Source of the DNA: Lysobacterales bacterium PRO7
GTDB lineage: Bacteria; Pseudomonadota; Gammaproteobacteria; Xanthomonadales; Rhodanobacteraceae
Assembly (NCBI GenBank): GCA_021404785.1
Contig: QWHH01000001.1
Location: forward strand, 282,760 to 346,759
Direction of reading: 5' to 3'
DNA length: 64,000 nucleotides
Below the pieces are notes generated by a model. It was not told the DNA's origin. It did not search any database and saw only the letters and a list, made by a program, of their open reading frames with translations. Positions 54,778 to 62,463 of this stretch are shown here, piece by piece. A program made the position numbers and the translations under genes. Position 1 is the first letter of the stretch. Each line of letters opens with the position of its first letter.

Positions 54778-55566
54778 ATGGACGTGCCTTCCAACCAGCC
54801 GAAACCGCATCGCGGCATCTACCTGTTGCCGAACCTGCTCACAACGGGGGCGATGTTCGCCGGTTTTTACGCGATCATCGCTGCCATCGGCGGGCAGTAT
54901 GCGGATGCGGTGGTCGCGGTCTTTGTCGCGGCGGTGTTCGACGGCCTCGATGGCCGCGTCGCCCGCCTGACCAACACGCAGAGCGAATTCGGCGTGCAAT
55001 ACGACTCGCTCTCGGACCTGGTCAGCTTTGGCGTTGCGCCGGCGCTGGTCCTGTATGTGTGGTCGCTGGAGTCGCTCAAGGAACACGGCGCCGCCTGGGG
55101 CAAGTTCGGCTGGGCGGCGGCGTTCATCTTTGCCGCCTGCGGCGCCTTGCGCCTGGCGCGCTTCAATACCCAGGTTGGCGTCGCCGACAAGCGCTTCTTC
55201 CAGGGCCTGGCCATTCCCGCCGGCGCGGGCCTGGTAATGTCCTATGTGTGGATGGTGCTGGATTTTGGCTTCACCGGCGCACAGGTGCAGTTCATCACGC
55301 CGTTCGTGGCGATCGTCGCCGGCCTGTTGATGGTCAGCCGCTTCCGTTACTACAGTTTCAAGTCGTGGCCGCGTTCGGACAAGGTACCGTTCGTCTGGTT
55401 GATCCTGATCGTGCTGGTTTTCGTCGGGTTGGCGGTGAATCCGCCGCGCGTGTTGTTCGGCATCGCCGCCCTGTACGCGCTGTCCGGGCCGGTCGTCACG
55501 TTGTGGGGCCGCGCGCGCGCGCGCAATCGGCATGAACCACGCGCGGCGGAGCCGCCGACGCCGTGA
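54778..55566 (+). CDS. pssA: CDP-diacylglycerol-serine O-phosphatidyltransferase
   Basis: 262 aa. Inner-membrane enzyme making phosphatidylserine, the precursor of phosphatidylethanolamine. The CDP-alcohol phosphotransferase motif D-G-x2-A-R-x8-G-x3-D-x3-D is visible around FDGLDGRVARLTN and FGVQYDSLSDLVSFG, though the usual Ala-Arg is GRVAR here. About eight hydrophobic segments. First gene of the long plus-strand chain; its stop overlaps the next gene's GTG start as GTGA. Confidence 0.93.
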   Translation: MDVPSNQPKPHRGIYLLPNLLTTGAMFAGFYAIIAAIGGQYADAVVAVFVAAVFDGLDGRVARLTNTQSEFGVQYDSLSDLVSFGVAPALVLYVWSLESLKEHGAAWGKFGWAAAFIFAACGALRLARFNTQVGVADKRFFQGLAIPAGAGLVMSYVWMVLDFGFTGAQVQFITPFVAIVAGLLMVSRFRYYSFKSWPRSDKVPFVWLILIVLVFVGLAVNPPRVLFGIAALYALSGPVVTLWGRARARNRHEPRAAEPPTP

Positions 55567-57242
55567 ACGCAGTCCCGCTCGCTGCGGCGGGTGGCGGGGA
55601 GCGGCACGCGCTGCGCTTTCTTGCGGAACTGAGCCAGGCACTCGCGCAATCGCTGGATCTTCGTGAAACCCTGGAAATGGCGGTCACGCGCATTGCCGAT
55701 TTCATGCAGGCCGAAGCCGCGAGTCTGTTTTTGCTTGATCACGCCGGCCTCATCGAATGCCGCATCTGCGTCGGCCCGGTCGACATCACCGGACTCAAGC
55801 TCGCCATGGGCCAGGGCGTGGTCGGCCGCTGCGTCGCCGACAACGCTACACAGATTGTGCGCGACGCCAGCCGCGACGCGCGCGTCAACATGCGCGTGGA
55901 TGCGGAAACCGGTTTCGTCACGCGCTCGATCCTGTGCACGCCGCTTTCCAACGCACGCGGACCGATCGGCGCGCTGGAAGTCATCAATCGCCGCGACGGC
56001 AGCCTGTTCGACGAAGATGATGCGGAAATCCTGCGCCTCGTCGCCGCACCAGCGGTGCTCGCGATCGGCAATGCACAACTCGCGCACGGCCTGGTCGAAC
56101 AACAGCGCATCAAGCGCGAACTTGAACTTGCGCGGCGCATGCAGAAATCCATGTTGCCCAAACGCCGGCGCGGCGATTTCCCGATCCGCGGCGTGAACCT
56201 GCCGGCGCACGAGATCTCCGGCGACTTCTACGATTTCTTCGATCTGCCCGATGGCCGCCTCGCTTTCGTGATCGGCGATGTTTCCGGCAAGGGCCTGGAT
56301 GCGGCCTTCCTGATGGTGCGCGTGGCGAGCATGTTGCGTTGGGTCGGCGCGCATGCGCCGGCGCCAGCGGTGTGGTTGGCGCAGGTGAATGCGGAACTGT
56401 GCCGAACCGTGCAGGATGGCCGTTTCGTCTGCGCTGCGGTCGGACAATACGATCGCGCCAGCGGCAAGGTGCGGCTTGCCAGCGCGGGATTTCCGCCGGC
56501 CTTGCTGCACGATGGCGGCGAATTCGAGGAACTTCCCGCCGACGGGCCGCCGCTGGGAGTCCTCGCCGAAGCAGAATATGGCGAACGCGAATTCGCACTC
56601 GGCCAACATGCCCTGTACCTGTTTTCCGACGGCGCCACCGACGTGCGCACCGGCGCGACCGATCGCCTTGGCGAAGCCGGCCTGCGTGGACTGATCGCGC
56701 GGCATGCGGCGCTGGCGCCGGAGCCGCGTCTGCGCGCGGTCATCGGCGATTTGAAACGCCTTCATCTGGTCGACGACACCACGCTGCTGCTTCTGCAGGA
56801 GCCCTGCGGCACGCAGGCGCACACCTTGCTGGCCCTGGAATTTCCCGCGCAGGCGGCGCAGATGCGCACGGTGCGCGCGGCGCTTCGCCATGCGCTGGAT
56901 GCGCAGGGCGTTGCGCCGGAATTGCGCGACCGGCTCGTCCTCGCCGTGGACGAGGCCTGCACGAACGTCATCCGCCATGCCTACGGTGGCGAATGCACGC
57001 GCCGCATCGCGCTGCATGTCGCCCGCGAGCGCGATATGCTCGCGTTCGAGTTGCGCGATCAGGCGCCGGCGGTCGATCCGGCCTGCCTGAAACCGCGCGA
57101 CCTGTCCGAATGCAGGCCGGGCGGACTCGGCCTGCCGTTCATCGCCGCGACGATGGACGACTGGACGCTGGAGCCGGCCGTGGACGGGCAGGGCAACATC
57201 CTGCGCATGCACAAGCGTATCGACAATGGGGAACACGAATGA
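55563..57242 (+). CDS. GAF - PP2C phosphatase (RsbU/SpoIIE) - HATPase regulator
   Basis: 559 aa with a GTG start overlapping pssA. GAF sensor domain about 15-175; PP2C-type Ser/Thr phosphatase about 205-410 with metal-binding GDVSGKG (238-244), FSDGATD (354-360) and VDDTT (403-407); anti-sigma-type histidine-kinase-like ATPase about 425-553 with N-box DEACTNVIRHAY (Glu464, Asn468) and GGLGL (520-524). It thus holds both opposing activities of a partner switch: a kinase and a phosphatase for a STAS protein. The STAS gene follows with a 4-base overlap. No sigma factor is nearby; the lipid-transport genes downstream suggest another output. Confidence 0.9.
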   Translation: MNAVPLAAAGGGERHALRFLAELSQALAQSLDLRETLEMAVTRIADFMQAEAASLFLLDHAGLIECRICVGPVDITGLKLAMGQGVVGRCVADNATQIVRDASRDARVNMRVDAETGFVTRSILCTPLSNARGPIGALEVINRRDGSLFDEDDAEILRLVAAPAVLAIGNAQLAHGLVEQQRIKRELELARRMQKSMLPKRRRGDFPIRGVNLPAHEISGDFYDFFDLPDGRLAFVIGDVSGKGLDAAFLMVRVASMLRWVGAHAPAPAVWLAQVNAELCRTVQDGRFVCAAVGQYDRASGKVRLASAGFPPALLHDGGEFEELPADGPPLGVLAEAEYGEREFALGQHALYLFSDGATDVRTGATDRLGEAGLRGLIARHAALAPEPRLRAVIGDLKRLHLVDDTTLLLLQEPCGTQAHTLLALEFPAQAAQMRTVRAALRHALDAQGVAPELRDRLVLAVDEACTNVIRHAYGGECTRRIALHVARERDMLAFELRDQAPAVDPACLKPRDLSECRPGGLGLPFIAATMDDWTLEPAVDGQGNILRMHKRIDNGEHE

Positions 57243-57577
57243 GCGACTCCGAGAACGCCTGCATCAGTGAAGATCTTGGCGGCTACGTGCTGGTGCGCGT
57301 GTGCGGCGAAGTCGATCTGTCGTGGTCGCAACAGGTGCGCGACGCGATTCTCGCCGCGCTCGGCAACAGCGGCGTCGGCGTCGAACTGGCGCGGGTGACG
57401 TATATCGATTCATCGGGAATCGCCGCGCTGGTCGAAGGCTTCCAGCGCGCACGCAGTTCCGGCCGGCGCTACGGCCTGATCGCGGCCAGCAGGCAGGTAC
57501 TGGCGGTCTTGCAACTGGCACGCCTGGACAAGGTGTTTCCGATGTTTGCGGATGTTGAAGCGGCGAGGGCGACGTGA
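57239..57577 (+). CDS. STAS-domain protein (anti-sigma antagonist or MlaB-like)
   Basis: 112 aa. STAS fold with the phosphorylation-loop motif VTYIDSSGIAALVEGFQRA; Ser58 in DSSG is the position phosphorylated in SpoIIAA/RsbV. Coupled (ATGA) to the phosphatase/kinase gene. In Mla systems the STAS protein MlaB binds the ATPase MlaF; here a STAS gene sits just before mlaE, so either a sigma-related or a transporter-related role is possible. A palindromic repeat separates it from mlaE. Confidence 0.88.
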   Translation: MSDSENACISEDLGGYVLVRVCGEVDLSWSQQVRDAILAALGNSGVGVELARVTYIDSSGIAALVEGFQRARSSGRRYGLIAASRQVLAVLQLARLDKVFPMFADVEAARAT

Positions 57578-57586
57578 ATAAGTTCC

Positions 57587-57673
57587 CGTCATCCCGGCAT
57601 GGATTGCCGGGATCCAGACTGCATGGATGCCATCCTTGGCAACTGGATTCCGGCAATCCCTGCCGGAATGACG
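57587..57673. repeat. Palindromic REP-doublet (BIME/MITE-like), copy 1
   Basis: 87 bases whose ends are inverted copies of each other: CGTCATCCCGGCA at the left, TGCCGGAATGACG at the right, extending to about 27 imperfect base pairs. Each end is itself a small hairpin (CCGGCA-N5-TGCCGG). Inserted between the STAS gene and mlaE. A related copy is at 62347-62459 next to valS. Not coding. Confidence 0.85.
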
Positions 57674-57680
57674 AACCTTT

Positions 57681-58478
57681 GTGACCTCGCTCACCCGCCC
57701 GCTCGAATCCCTTGGCCGCGCCACGATCGGTTCGCTCGCCGGCATGGGTTACGCCGCGGTGCTGCTCGGCGAGAGCCTGTATTTTTCCGTTGCCGGCTGG
57801 CGCATCGGCCAGCCGCTGCGGCCGCGTGCCGTCGCCGAACAGATGCGCCAGATCGGCGTGGATGCGCTGCCCATTGTCGTCCTGCTGGCGCTGACCATCG
57901 GCATCATGCTTGGCATCCAGTTCATCGCGGCCCTGTCCGCATTCGGCGCGCAATCGCAGGTCGTGGTCGCGGTGGCCAAATCCGTGACGCGCGAGTTCGG
58001 TGCGCTGATAACCGCGATTCTCGTTGCGGGACGCTCGGGTTCGGCATTGGCCGCGCGCATCGGTTCGATGAGCGTGTCGCAGGAAGTCGATGCGTTGGCG
58101 ACGATGGGCATCGAGCCGGTGCGTTACCTCGCCGCGCCGGCCTTGCTTGCGATGCTGGTCATGTTGCCGGCGCTGACGATCTTCGCCGATGCGGTCGCGA
58201 TCGGCGGCGCGGCGTTGTATTCCTCGCCCGCGCTCAACATCACGCCGTCGGCCTACGTGATGCAGACGCTATCCCTGCTCGAGCCGGGTGACGTCTGGCA
58301 GGGCATCGCCAAGTCCGCGGTGTTCGCCGTGCTCATCACCCTGATCGGCGTGAGCACGGGATTTTCCGTGGCCGGCGGCGCCGAGGGCGTGGGCCGCGCG
58401 ACCACGCGCGCGGTGGTGCTGTCGATCTGCTGGATCATCGTGGTCGACATGATCTTTTCGTATTTCCTGAATCGATGA
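57681..58478 (+). CDS. mlaE: Mla-type lipid transporter permease
   Basis: 265 aa with a GTG start right after the palindromic repeat; no clear ribosome site, so translation may be weak or the repeat may have replaced it. Permease with about five or six membrane helices; typical MlaE segments are TIGIMLGIQFIAALSAFGAQ, VAKSVTREFGALITAILVAG and ARIGSMSVSQEVDALATMGI. Inner-membrane partner of MlaF and MlaD in phospholipid transport between membranes. Coupled to mlaF by ATGA. Confidence 0.9.
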   Translation: MTSLTRPLESLGRATIGSLAGMGYAAVLLGESLYFSVAGWRIGQPLRPRAVAEQMRQIGVDALPIVVLLALTIGIMLGIQFIAALSAFGAQSQVVVAVAKSVTREFGALITAILVAGRSGSALAARIGSMSVSQEVDALATMGIEPVRYLAAPALLAMLVMLPALTIFADAVAIGGAALYSSPALNITPSAYVMQTLSLLEPGDVWQGIAKSAVFAVLITLIGVSTGFSVAGGAEGVGRATTRAVVLSICWIIVVDMIFSYFLNR

Positions 58479-59275
58479 ACGTGACCGCGCCGTTGATCGA
58501 AGTGGAAAAGCTCGAAGCCTGGTACGGGCGGCGGCGCATTCTCAATGGCGTGGATTTTGCGGTGAACCCGGGCGAAATCCGAGTGATCATGGGCGGCTCG
58601 GGTTCCGGCAAGAGTACGCTGCTGCGGCACCTGCTCGGCTTGCACAAGCCGCGCAGTGGAACCGTGCGGCTGCTCGGCGTCGACATCGCCCGCGCCAGCG
58701 AACGCCAGATGCTCGACGTGCGCCGCCAGATCGGCGTGTCGTTCCAGGGCGGCGCGCTGCTGACTTCGCTGTCGGTCGGCGACAACGTGGCGCTGCCGCT
58801 GCGCGAACACACGAACCTGGACGAGGCCACGATCCGCATCATGTCGCGCCTGAAGCTCGAAGTCGTCAACCTCGGCGGCTTCCAAGACCTTATGCCCGCG
58901 CAACTGTCTGGCGGCATGATCAAGCGCACGGCGCTGGCGCGCGCGATCGCGATGGATCCCAAGCTGCTGTTCTTCGACGAACCCTCGGCGGGCCTGGACC
59001 CGGTCGTTTCGGCCGAACTCGACGAACTCATCCTGCGCCTGCGCGACGCGTTGCGCATGACGATTGTGGTTGTCACCCACGAGCTGGAAAGCGCGTTCAA
59101 GATCGCCGATACCATTACCGTGCTGGATCAGGGAGATATCCTGATGACCGGAACCGTGGATGCCGTGCGTCACAGCGACAACGAGCGCATCCAGGATCTG
59201 CTCAACCGACGCCCGCGCGAAATCCAGGTGGATGCGGATGCGTATCTGAAACGTCTGACGGAAGAAGCCGCATGA
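58475..59275 (+). CDS. mlaF: Mla-type transporter ATPase
   Basis: 266 aa. ABC ATPase: Walker A GGSGSGKST (40-48), Q-loop SFQGGALL, signature LSGGMIKR, Walker B LLFFDEPSAGLD, H-loop VTHE. Drives lipid transfer through MlaE. The C-terminal tail RPREIQVDADAYLKRL is longer than the ATPase core. In E. coli the STAS protein MlaB binds MlaF; the STAS protein at 57239 may be its counterpart. Confidence 0.93.
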   Translation: MNVTAPLIEVEKLEAWYGRRRILNGVDFAVNPGEIRVIMGGSGSGKSTLLRHLLGLHKPRSGTVRLLGVDIARASERQMLDVRRQIGVSFQGGALLTSLSVGDNVALPLREHTNLDEATIRIMSRLKLEVVNLGGFQDLMPAQLSGGMIKRTALARAIAMDPKLLFFDEPSAGLDPVVSAELDELILRLRDALRMTIVVVTHELESAFKIADTITVLDQGDILMTGTVDAVRHSDNERIQDLLNRRPREIQVDADAYLKRLTEEAA

Positions 59276-59285
59276 GCATTTCAAA

Positions 59286-60209
59286 ATGAAAAGAGACGGC
59301 ATCAATTACGCGCTCGTCGGCGCAGCGGTGCTGGCCGCCGGAGTGCTGTTGCTGGCGGCGCTGGCGATGATCACCGGCCGCGGCGGCGCGACGACGGCCT
59401 ACTTCACGCATTACCGCAACGTCACCGGATTGCGCTACGGCGCGCCGGTGTTCTATCAGGGTTATCGTATTGGCCAGGTCGGCGCGATCGCGCCCGAGCG
59501 CGATTCGCAAGGAACGCGCTACAAGGTCGAACTCGACCTGCGCCGCGACTGGCCGATCCCGAAGGACTCGGTCGCGCACCTGACCGCCACCGGCCTGCTT
59601 GCCGATGTCGCCGTCGGCATCAGCGAAGGCAAGGATCGCGCGATTGCCGCGCCCGGCGCGGAACTCGCCAGCGCGGAAAACGCCGACATCTTCAGTGCGA
59701 TGAACGAACTCGCTGGCCAGATCAGCGGGCTGACCCGGAACCAGATCACGCCACTGGTGCAGACCCTGACCAAACGCGTGGATTCGATCACCGGCGCGAT
59801 CGACAAGGGCGCGCCGGACATCGTTGCCCAGTCGCAACGCTTGCTGACCCGGCTCAACCGCGTGTCCGATTCGATCGACGACATGCTCAAGCCGGACAAC
59901 CGTGCGGCGATTGCGGGAATCCTCGCGAACACGCAACAGGTCACGCTGCAGTTGCGCGAAACACAGCAGAAACTCGATGATGCGATCGGCCAGATGAGCG
60001 CCATCGCGCGCGAGAACCGGCCCGGCATCCGCGATTCGGTGACCGATCTTCGCGCCGTGCTCGAGGCGCTGTCTGGGCGCATGGATTCGATCAGCCAGCA
60101 CATGGAAGCGGCCAGCCGCAATTTCGACGAATTCAGCCGCGAAGTACGCAAGAATCCCAATCGCTTGCTGATCTCGCCGAAGCCGGACAAGGTGGAGGAG
60201 GAACAATGA
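59286..60209 (+). CDS. mlaD: MCE-domain lipid-binding subunit
   Basis: 307 aa. One N-terminal membrane helix (about 9-30), then an MCE domain (about 40-125: YRNVTGLRYGAPVFYQGYRIGQV, the usual start), then a long helical C-terminus (about 130-290) able to form a tube as in other MCE proteins. Sits in the periplasm and passes lipids. The ATG at 59286 is 10 bases after mlaF. Overlaps the lipoprotein gene by four bases. Confidence 0.92.
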   Translation: MKRDGINYALVGAAVLAAGVLLLAALAMITGRGGATTAYFTHYRNVTGLRYGAPVFYQGYRIGQVGAIAPERDSQGTRYKVELDLRRDWPIPKDSVAHLTATGLLADVAVGISEGKDRAIAAPGAELASAENADIFSAMNELAGQISGLTRNQITPLVQTLTKRVDSITGAIDKGAPDIVAQSQRLLTRLNRVSDSIDDMLKPDNRAAIAGILANTQQVTLQLRETQQKLDDAIGQMSAIARENRPGIRDSVTDLRAVLEALSGRMDSISQHMEAASRNFDEFSREVRKNPNRLLISPKPDKVEEEQ

Positions 60210-60811
60210 GGAAGCTGCTGCTCGCACTCGCATGCGTCGCGCTCGCCGCCTGTTCGGTGCCGCCGGTGCCGGACGTGACCTATTTCCGCCTGCCGCCTCC
60301 CGCCGCGTTGCCGCATTCGGACACGCCGCTGTCGTCGCTGCCGATCGAAGTGGAGACCTTCCGCGGCGAAGGCATCTATTCCGAACAGGCATTGATCTAC
60401 GCGACCACGCCGCAGGCCGATGCGCTGCGCGCGTATCACTATCAATTGTGGAGCGATCCGCCCTCGCGCGCTTTGCAGAATCGCCTGACCGAAATGCTGC
60501 GCGCGTCGGGCATCTCGCCGCTCGTCACCGACCGCCTGCCCGCGAGCACGCCCGCGCTGCGCGTGCACGGACGCATCGTGCGCTTCGAGCGTGTTCCAAG
60601 CGACGGCGGTTTCATCGTCGCGGTCGCGTTGGAAATCCGCGTCGACCAGGACCAGGGCGAACCGCTGATCGAGCGCACCTACAGTGCGCAAGTGCCCGCC
60701 GATGGCATGAGCATCGCCGCAACCGTGGTGGCATTCGGCGCTGCCATCGACAAGGACTTCGCGGCGTTCCACGCCGATCTCGCCGGGCTCGGGAGCGGGC
60801 ATGGCGACTGA
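60206..60811 (+). CDS. ABC-type transport auxiliary lipoprotein (PqiC-like)
   Basis: 201 aa. Lipoprotein signal with lipobox LAAC near residue 16. The rest fits the ABC_trans_aux/PqiC domain (VTYFRLP, the YYQLW-like AYHYQLWSDPPSRALQNRL segment and IVRFERVPSDGGFIVAVALEI). An outer-membrane component of the MCE system; together with mlaEFD it resembles the four-gene permease-ATPase-MCE-lipoprotein type rather than the mlaFEDCB type. Its end overlaps the next gene by 11 bases. Confidence 0.88.
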   Translation: MRKLLLALACVALAACSVPPVPDVTYFRLPPPAALPHSDTPLSSLPIEVETFRGEGIYSEQALIYATTPQADALRAYHYQLWSDPPSRALQNRLTEMLRASGISPLVTDRLPASTPALRVHGRIVRFERVPSDGGFIVAVALEIRVDQDQGEPLIERTYSAQVPADGMSIAATVVAFGAAIDKDFAAFHADLAGLGSGHGD

Positions 60812-61139
60812 AGCGCAGCGCGCGATGATGCTATCGGCGATGGGCATAGTCGTCTATCGCCTGCGCGCAGCGTCGCCTGTCGCCGAGCCGCTGCGCCTGT
60901 CGCTGGATCGGCAATCACGCGTGTGCATCGAGGGCGGCGATGACGAATCCGCGCAGCGACTGCATGCCTTGTTGCCGTCGGCGCTCGGTATCGCATGCGA
61001 GCGAGTGCTGCGCGCCGGAGGGGTCGACGATACTGCAATCGCCGTGGATCAATTCGCATTGCGCGGCGACCCGGCGGCCAAGCGCGCGTTGTGGCAATCG
61101 CTCAAGCCGCTGGCGCGGCGCCTGCGCGGGCCGGCTTGA
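60801..61139 (+). CDS. holD: Divergent DNA polymerase III psi subunit (HolD-like)
   Basis: 112 aa. Two segments parallel E. coli HolD: the N-terminal MLSAMGIVVYRLR (compare LQQLGITQWSLR) and the C-terminal ALRGDPAAKRALWQSL (compare DLRANPTARAALWQQI). Position also fits, because holD directly precedes rimI in many gammaproteobacteria and here it lies three bases before rimI. Psi binds chi and single-stranded-DNA-binding protein in the clamp loader. Comparison is from memory, so moderate certainty; otherwise a conserved unknown protein. Confidence 0.65.
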   Translation: MATEAQRAMMLSAMGIVVYRLRAASPVAEPLRLSLDRQSRVCIEGGDDESAQRLHALLPSALGIACERVLRAGGVDDTAIAVDQFALRGDPAAKRALWQSLKPLARRLRGPA

Positions 61140-61142
61140 ATC

Positions 61143-61619
61143 ATGGTCGCCATCCTCAAGGAACCGTATCCCGCATTGCGCACGATGACGGCGGACGATC
61201 TGGAACAGGTCGCGGCCATCGAACTGGCGGCCTACGAATACCCGTGGACGCACGGGATCTTTCGCGACTGCCTGCGCGCCGGCTACGACTGCATCGTACT
61301 CGCGCATGGCATTGAAGTGGTCGGTTATGGCGTGCTCAGCGCCGCCGCCAGAGAAGCGCACGTGCTCAATGTATGCGTCGCGCCGGCGCAGCAAGGACAG
61401 GGTCACGCCACGCGCCTGATGAAACGCCTGATCGACCTCGCGCGCTGGCATCGTGCCGAGCGCATCTTCCTGGAAGTGCGGCCATCCAATGCGCACGCGA
61501 TCCGGATCTACGACCGGCTCGGCTTCAATGAAATCGGCAAGCGCCCGAACTACTATCCGGCCAAGCGCGGCCGCGAGGATGCGGTGGTGATGGCGATGGA
61601 GTTGTTGCCGCCGGAGTGA
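61143..61619 (+). CDS. rimI: Ribosomal protein bS18-alanine N-acetyltransferase
   Basis: 158 aa. GNAT acetyltransferase that modifies the N-terminus of S18. Acetyl-CoA loop NVCVAPAQQGQGHATRLM (about 77-94), and LEVRPSNAHAIRIYDRLGF with the PNYYP segment typical of RimI. Follows the HolD-like gene by three bases. Its last 57 bases are repeated at 62281-62340 beyond the toxin-antitoxin module (about 85 % identity). Confidence 0.93.
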   Translation: MVAILKEPYPALRTMTADDLEQVAAIELAAYEYPWTHGIFRDCLRAGYDCIVLAHGIEVVGYGVLSAAAREAHVLNVCVAPAQQGQGHATRLMKRLIDLARWHRAERIFLEVRPSNAHAIRIYDRLGFNEIGKRPNYYPAKRGREDAVVMAMELLPPE

Positions 61620-61622
61620 TGC

Positions 61623-61919
61623 TCAGTCCTGAGCGTATCCCGCTTCACGCTGATGTCGCACAGCGAGAATCAGAACGGCGTCATGCGCTACCTCGTAGCT
61701 GTACAGAGCCAAATAGCCGGACTTTCCGCGCGAGATGACCAACTCGCGAACATCGTCTTCGACAGGCCTGCCCACGAGCGGATGGTTCGCAAGGATATCG
61801 ATCGCCTCGATGATCAGCTCCGCGGTCGCATGTGCGGAATCCGGATCGCTTGTGCGCAGGAAATCGGCGAGCCGATCGAGGTCGGCCAGCGCGTGTCGCG
61901 AATAGATCAGTAGCGCCAA
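61623..61919 (-). CDS. ParE/RelE-type toxin
   Basis: 98 aa, ParE/RelE superfamily: N-terminal YSRHALADLDRLADFLRT and the core HPLVGRPVEDDVRELVISRG then YLALYSYE-AVLILAVRHQREAGY. The conserved Arg in the last strand and final HQREAGY fit ParE toxins, which target DNA gyrase; RelE-type mRNA cleavage is not excluded. Antitoxin gene overlaps by 13 bases. The stop is three bases from the rimI stop (convergent). Confidence 0.85.
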   Translation of the reverse strand: MALLIYSRHALADLDRLADFLRTSDPDSAHATAELIIEAIDILANHPLVGRPVEDDVRELVISRGKSGYLALYSYEVAHDAVLILAVRHQREAGYAQD

Positions 61920-62197
61920 GTCTTCAATCTCGGCTTGCGCGCAGGCGTGCCTGCTGCACGTGCGAGAAAATAGGCGTGAACGTCTGTAGCCGCGTAGCCT
62001 TGCCCGGACTTTCGCGCTTCACGGTGCGCGACGCGCGCCTGTGCGACGAATTCGGCGCGTTTCTCCGCGGCTTCGGCGGCGGTACGGATCGCGTCGACCA
62101 TGAAGGCGTGCGGCGTAAGGCCCTGTCGCCGCGCGGCGGCTTGCGCCTGCGACCTGACATCGGCGGGTAGTTTCAGTGAGGTGGTGGCAGTTGCCAT
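61907..62197 (-). CDS. Ribbon-helix-helix antitoxin
   Basis: 96 aa. N-terminal RHH DNA-binding unit (TTSLKLPADVRSQAQAAARRQGLTPHAFMVDAIRTA), typical of CopG/ParD-like antitoxins (quoted region about 5-40), then a charged helical tail that should wrap the toxin. First gene of the module; expected to repress its own promoter, near the inverted repeat at 62216-62241. GGAAGGGAAAG lies upstream of the ATG. Confidence 0.82.
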   Translation of the reverse strand: MATATTSLKLPADVRSQAQAAARRQGLTPHAFMVDAIRTAAEAAEKRAEFVAQARVAHREARKSGQGYAATDVHAYFLARAAGTPARKPRLKTWRY

Positions 62198-62215
62198 GGC
62201 ATGCGTCTTTCCCTT

Positions 62216-62241
62216 CCGGGTGCCACTAAGGTACCACCCGG
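62216..62241. promoter_or_regulatory. Inverted repeat before the antitoxin gene (possible autoregulatory operator)
   Basis: CCGGGTG (62216-62222) and CACCCGG (62235-62241), 7-bp perfect arms with a 12-base spacer, 18 bases upstream of the antitoxin start. The position fits binding by RHH dimers. No clear -10/-35 pair was found. Confidence 0.45.
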
Positions 62242-62280
62242 ACAGTATTCACACCAGTGTCGAAGCAATTTGTGAAGTGG

Positions 62281-62340
62281 CCAAACACGGCCGCGACGAC
62301 GCGGTGGTGATGGCGATGGAGTTGCTACCGCCGGAATTAA
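62281..62340 (+). pseudogene. Displaced second copy of the rimI 3' end
   Basis: Bases 62281-62340 match the rimI tail 61561-61620 at about 51 of 60 positions; the offset is exactly 720 bases with no gap. In the rimI frame it reads RDDAVVMAMELLPPEL against REDAVVMAMELLPPE, and most differences are silent. No rimI start or body is attached. It lies beyond the toxin-antitoxin module and directly before the palindromic repeat. Confidence 0.85.
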
Positions 62341-62346
62341 AGAATC

Positions 62347-62459
62347 CGTCATTCCGGCATGGACTGCCGGAATCCAGACTGCACGGACGCCATGTCGCGA
62401 TAAAGCTGAAGTCTGCCATCCATGGCTTCTGGTTCCCGGCACTCCCTGCCGGGATGACG
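62347..62459. repeat. Palindromic REP-doublet (BIME/MITE-like), copy 2
   Basis: 113 bases starting CGTCATTCCGGCATGGA and ending with CTGCCGGGATGACG. The left about 47 bases and right about 30 bases match copy 1 at 57587-57673; the middle is longer. Located four bases before the valS stop codon, so it may also act as the 3' hairpin of the valS mRNA. Confidence 0.85.
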
Positions 62460-62463
62460 ACTT

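Noticed and set aside
55350..57236. 628-codon open frame opposite the phosphatase/kinase gene
   Set aside because: No domain, biased composition; antisense shadow of a well-supported gene.
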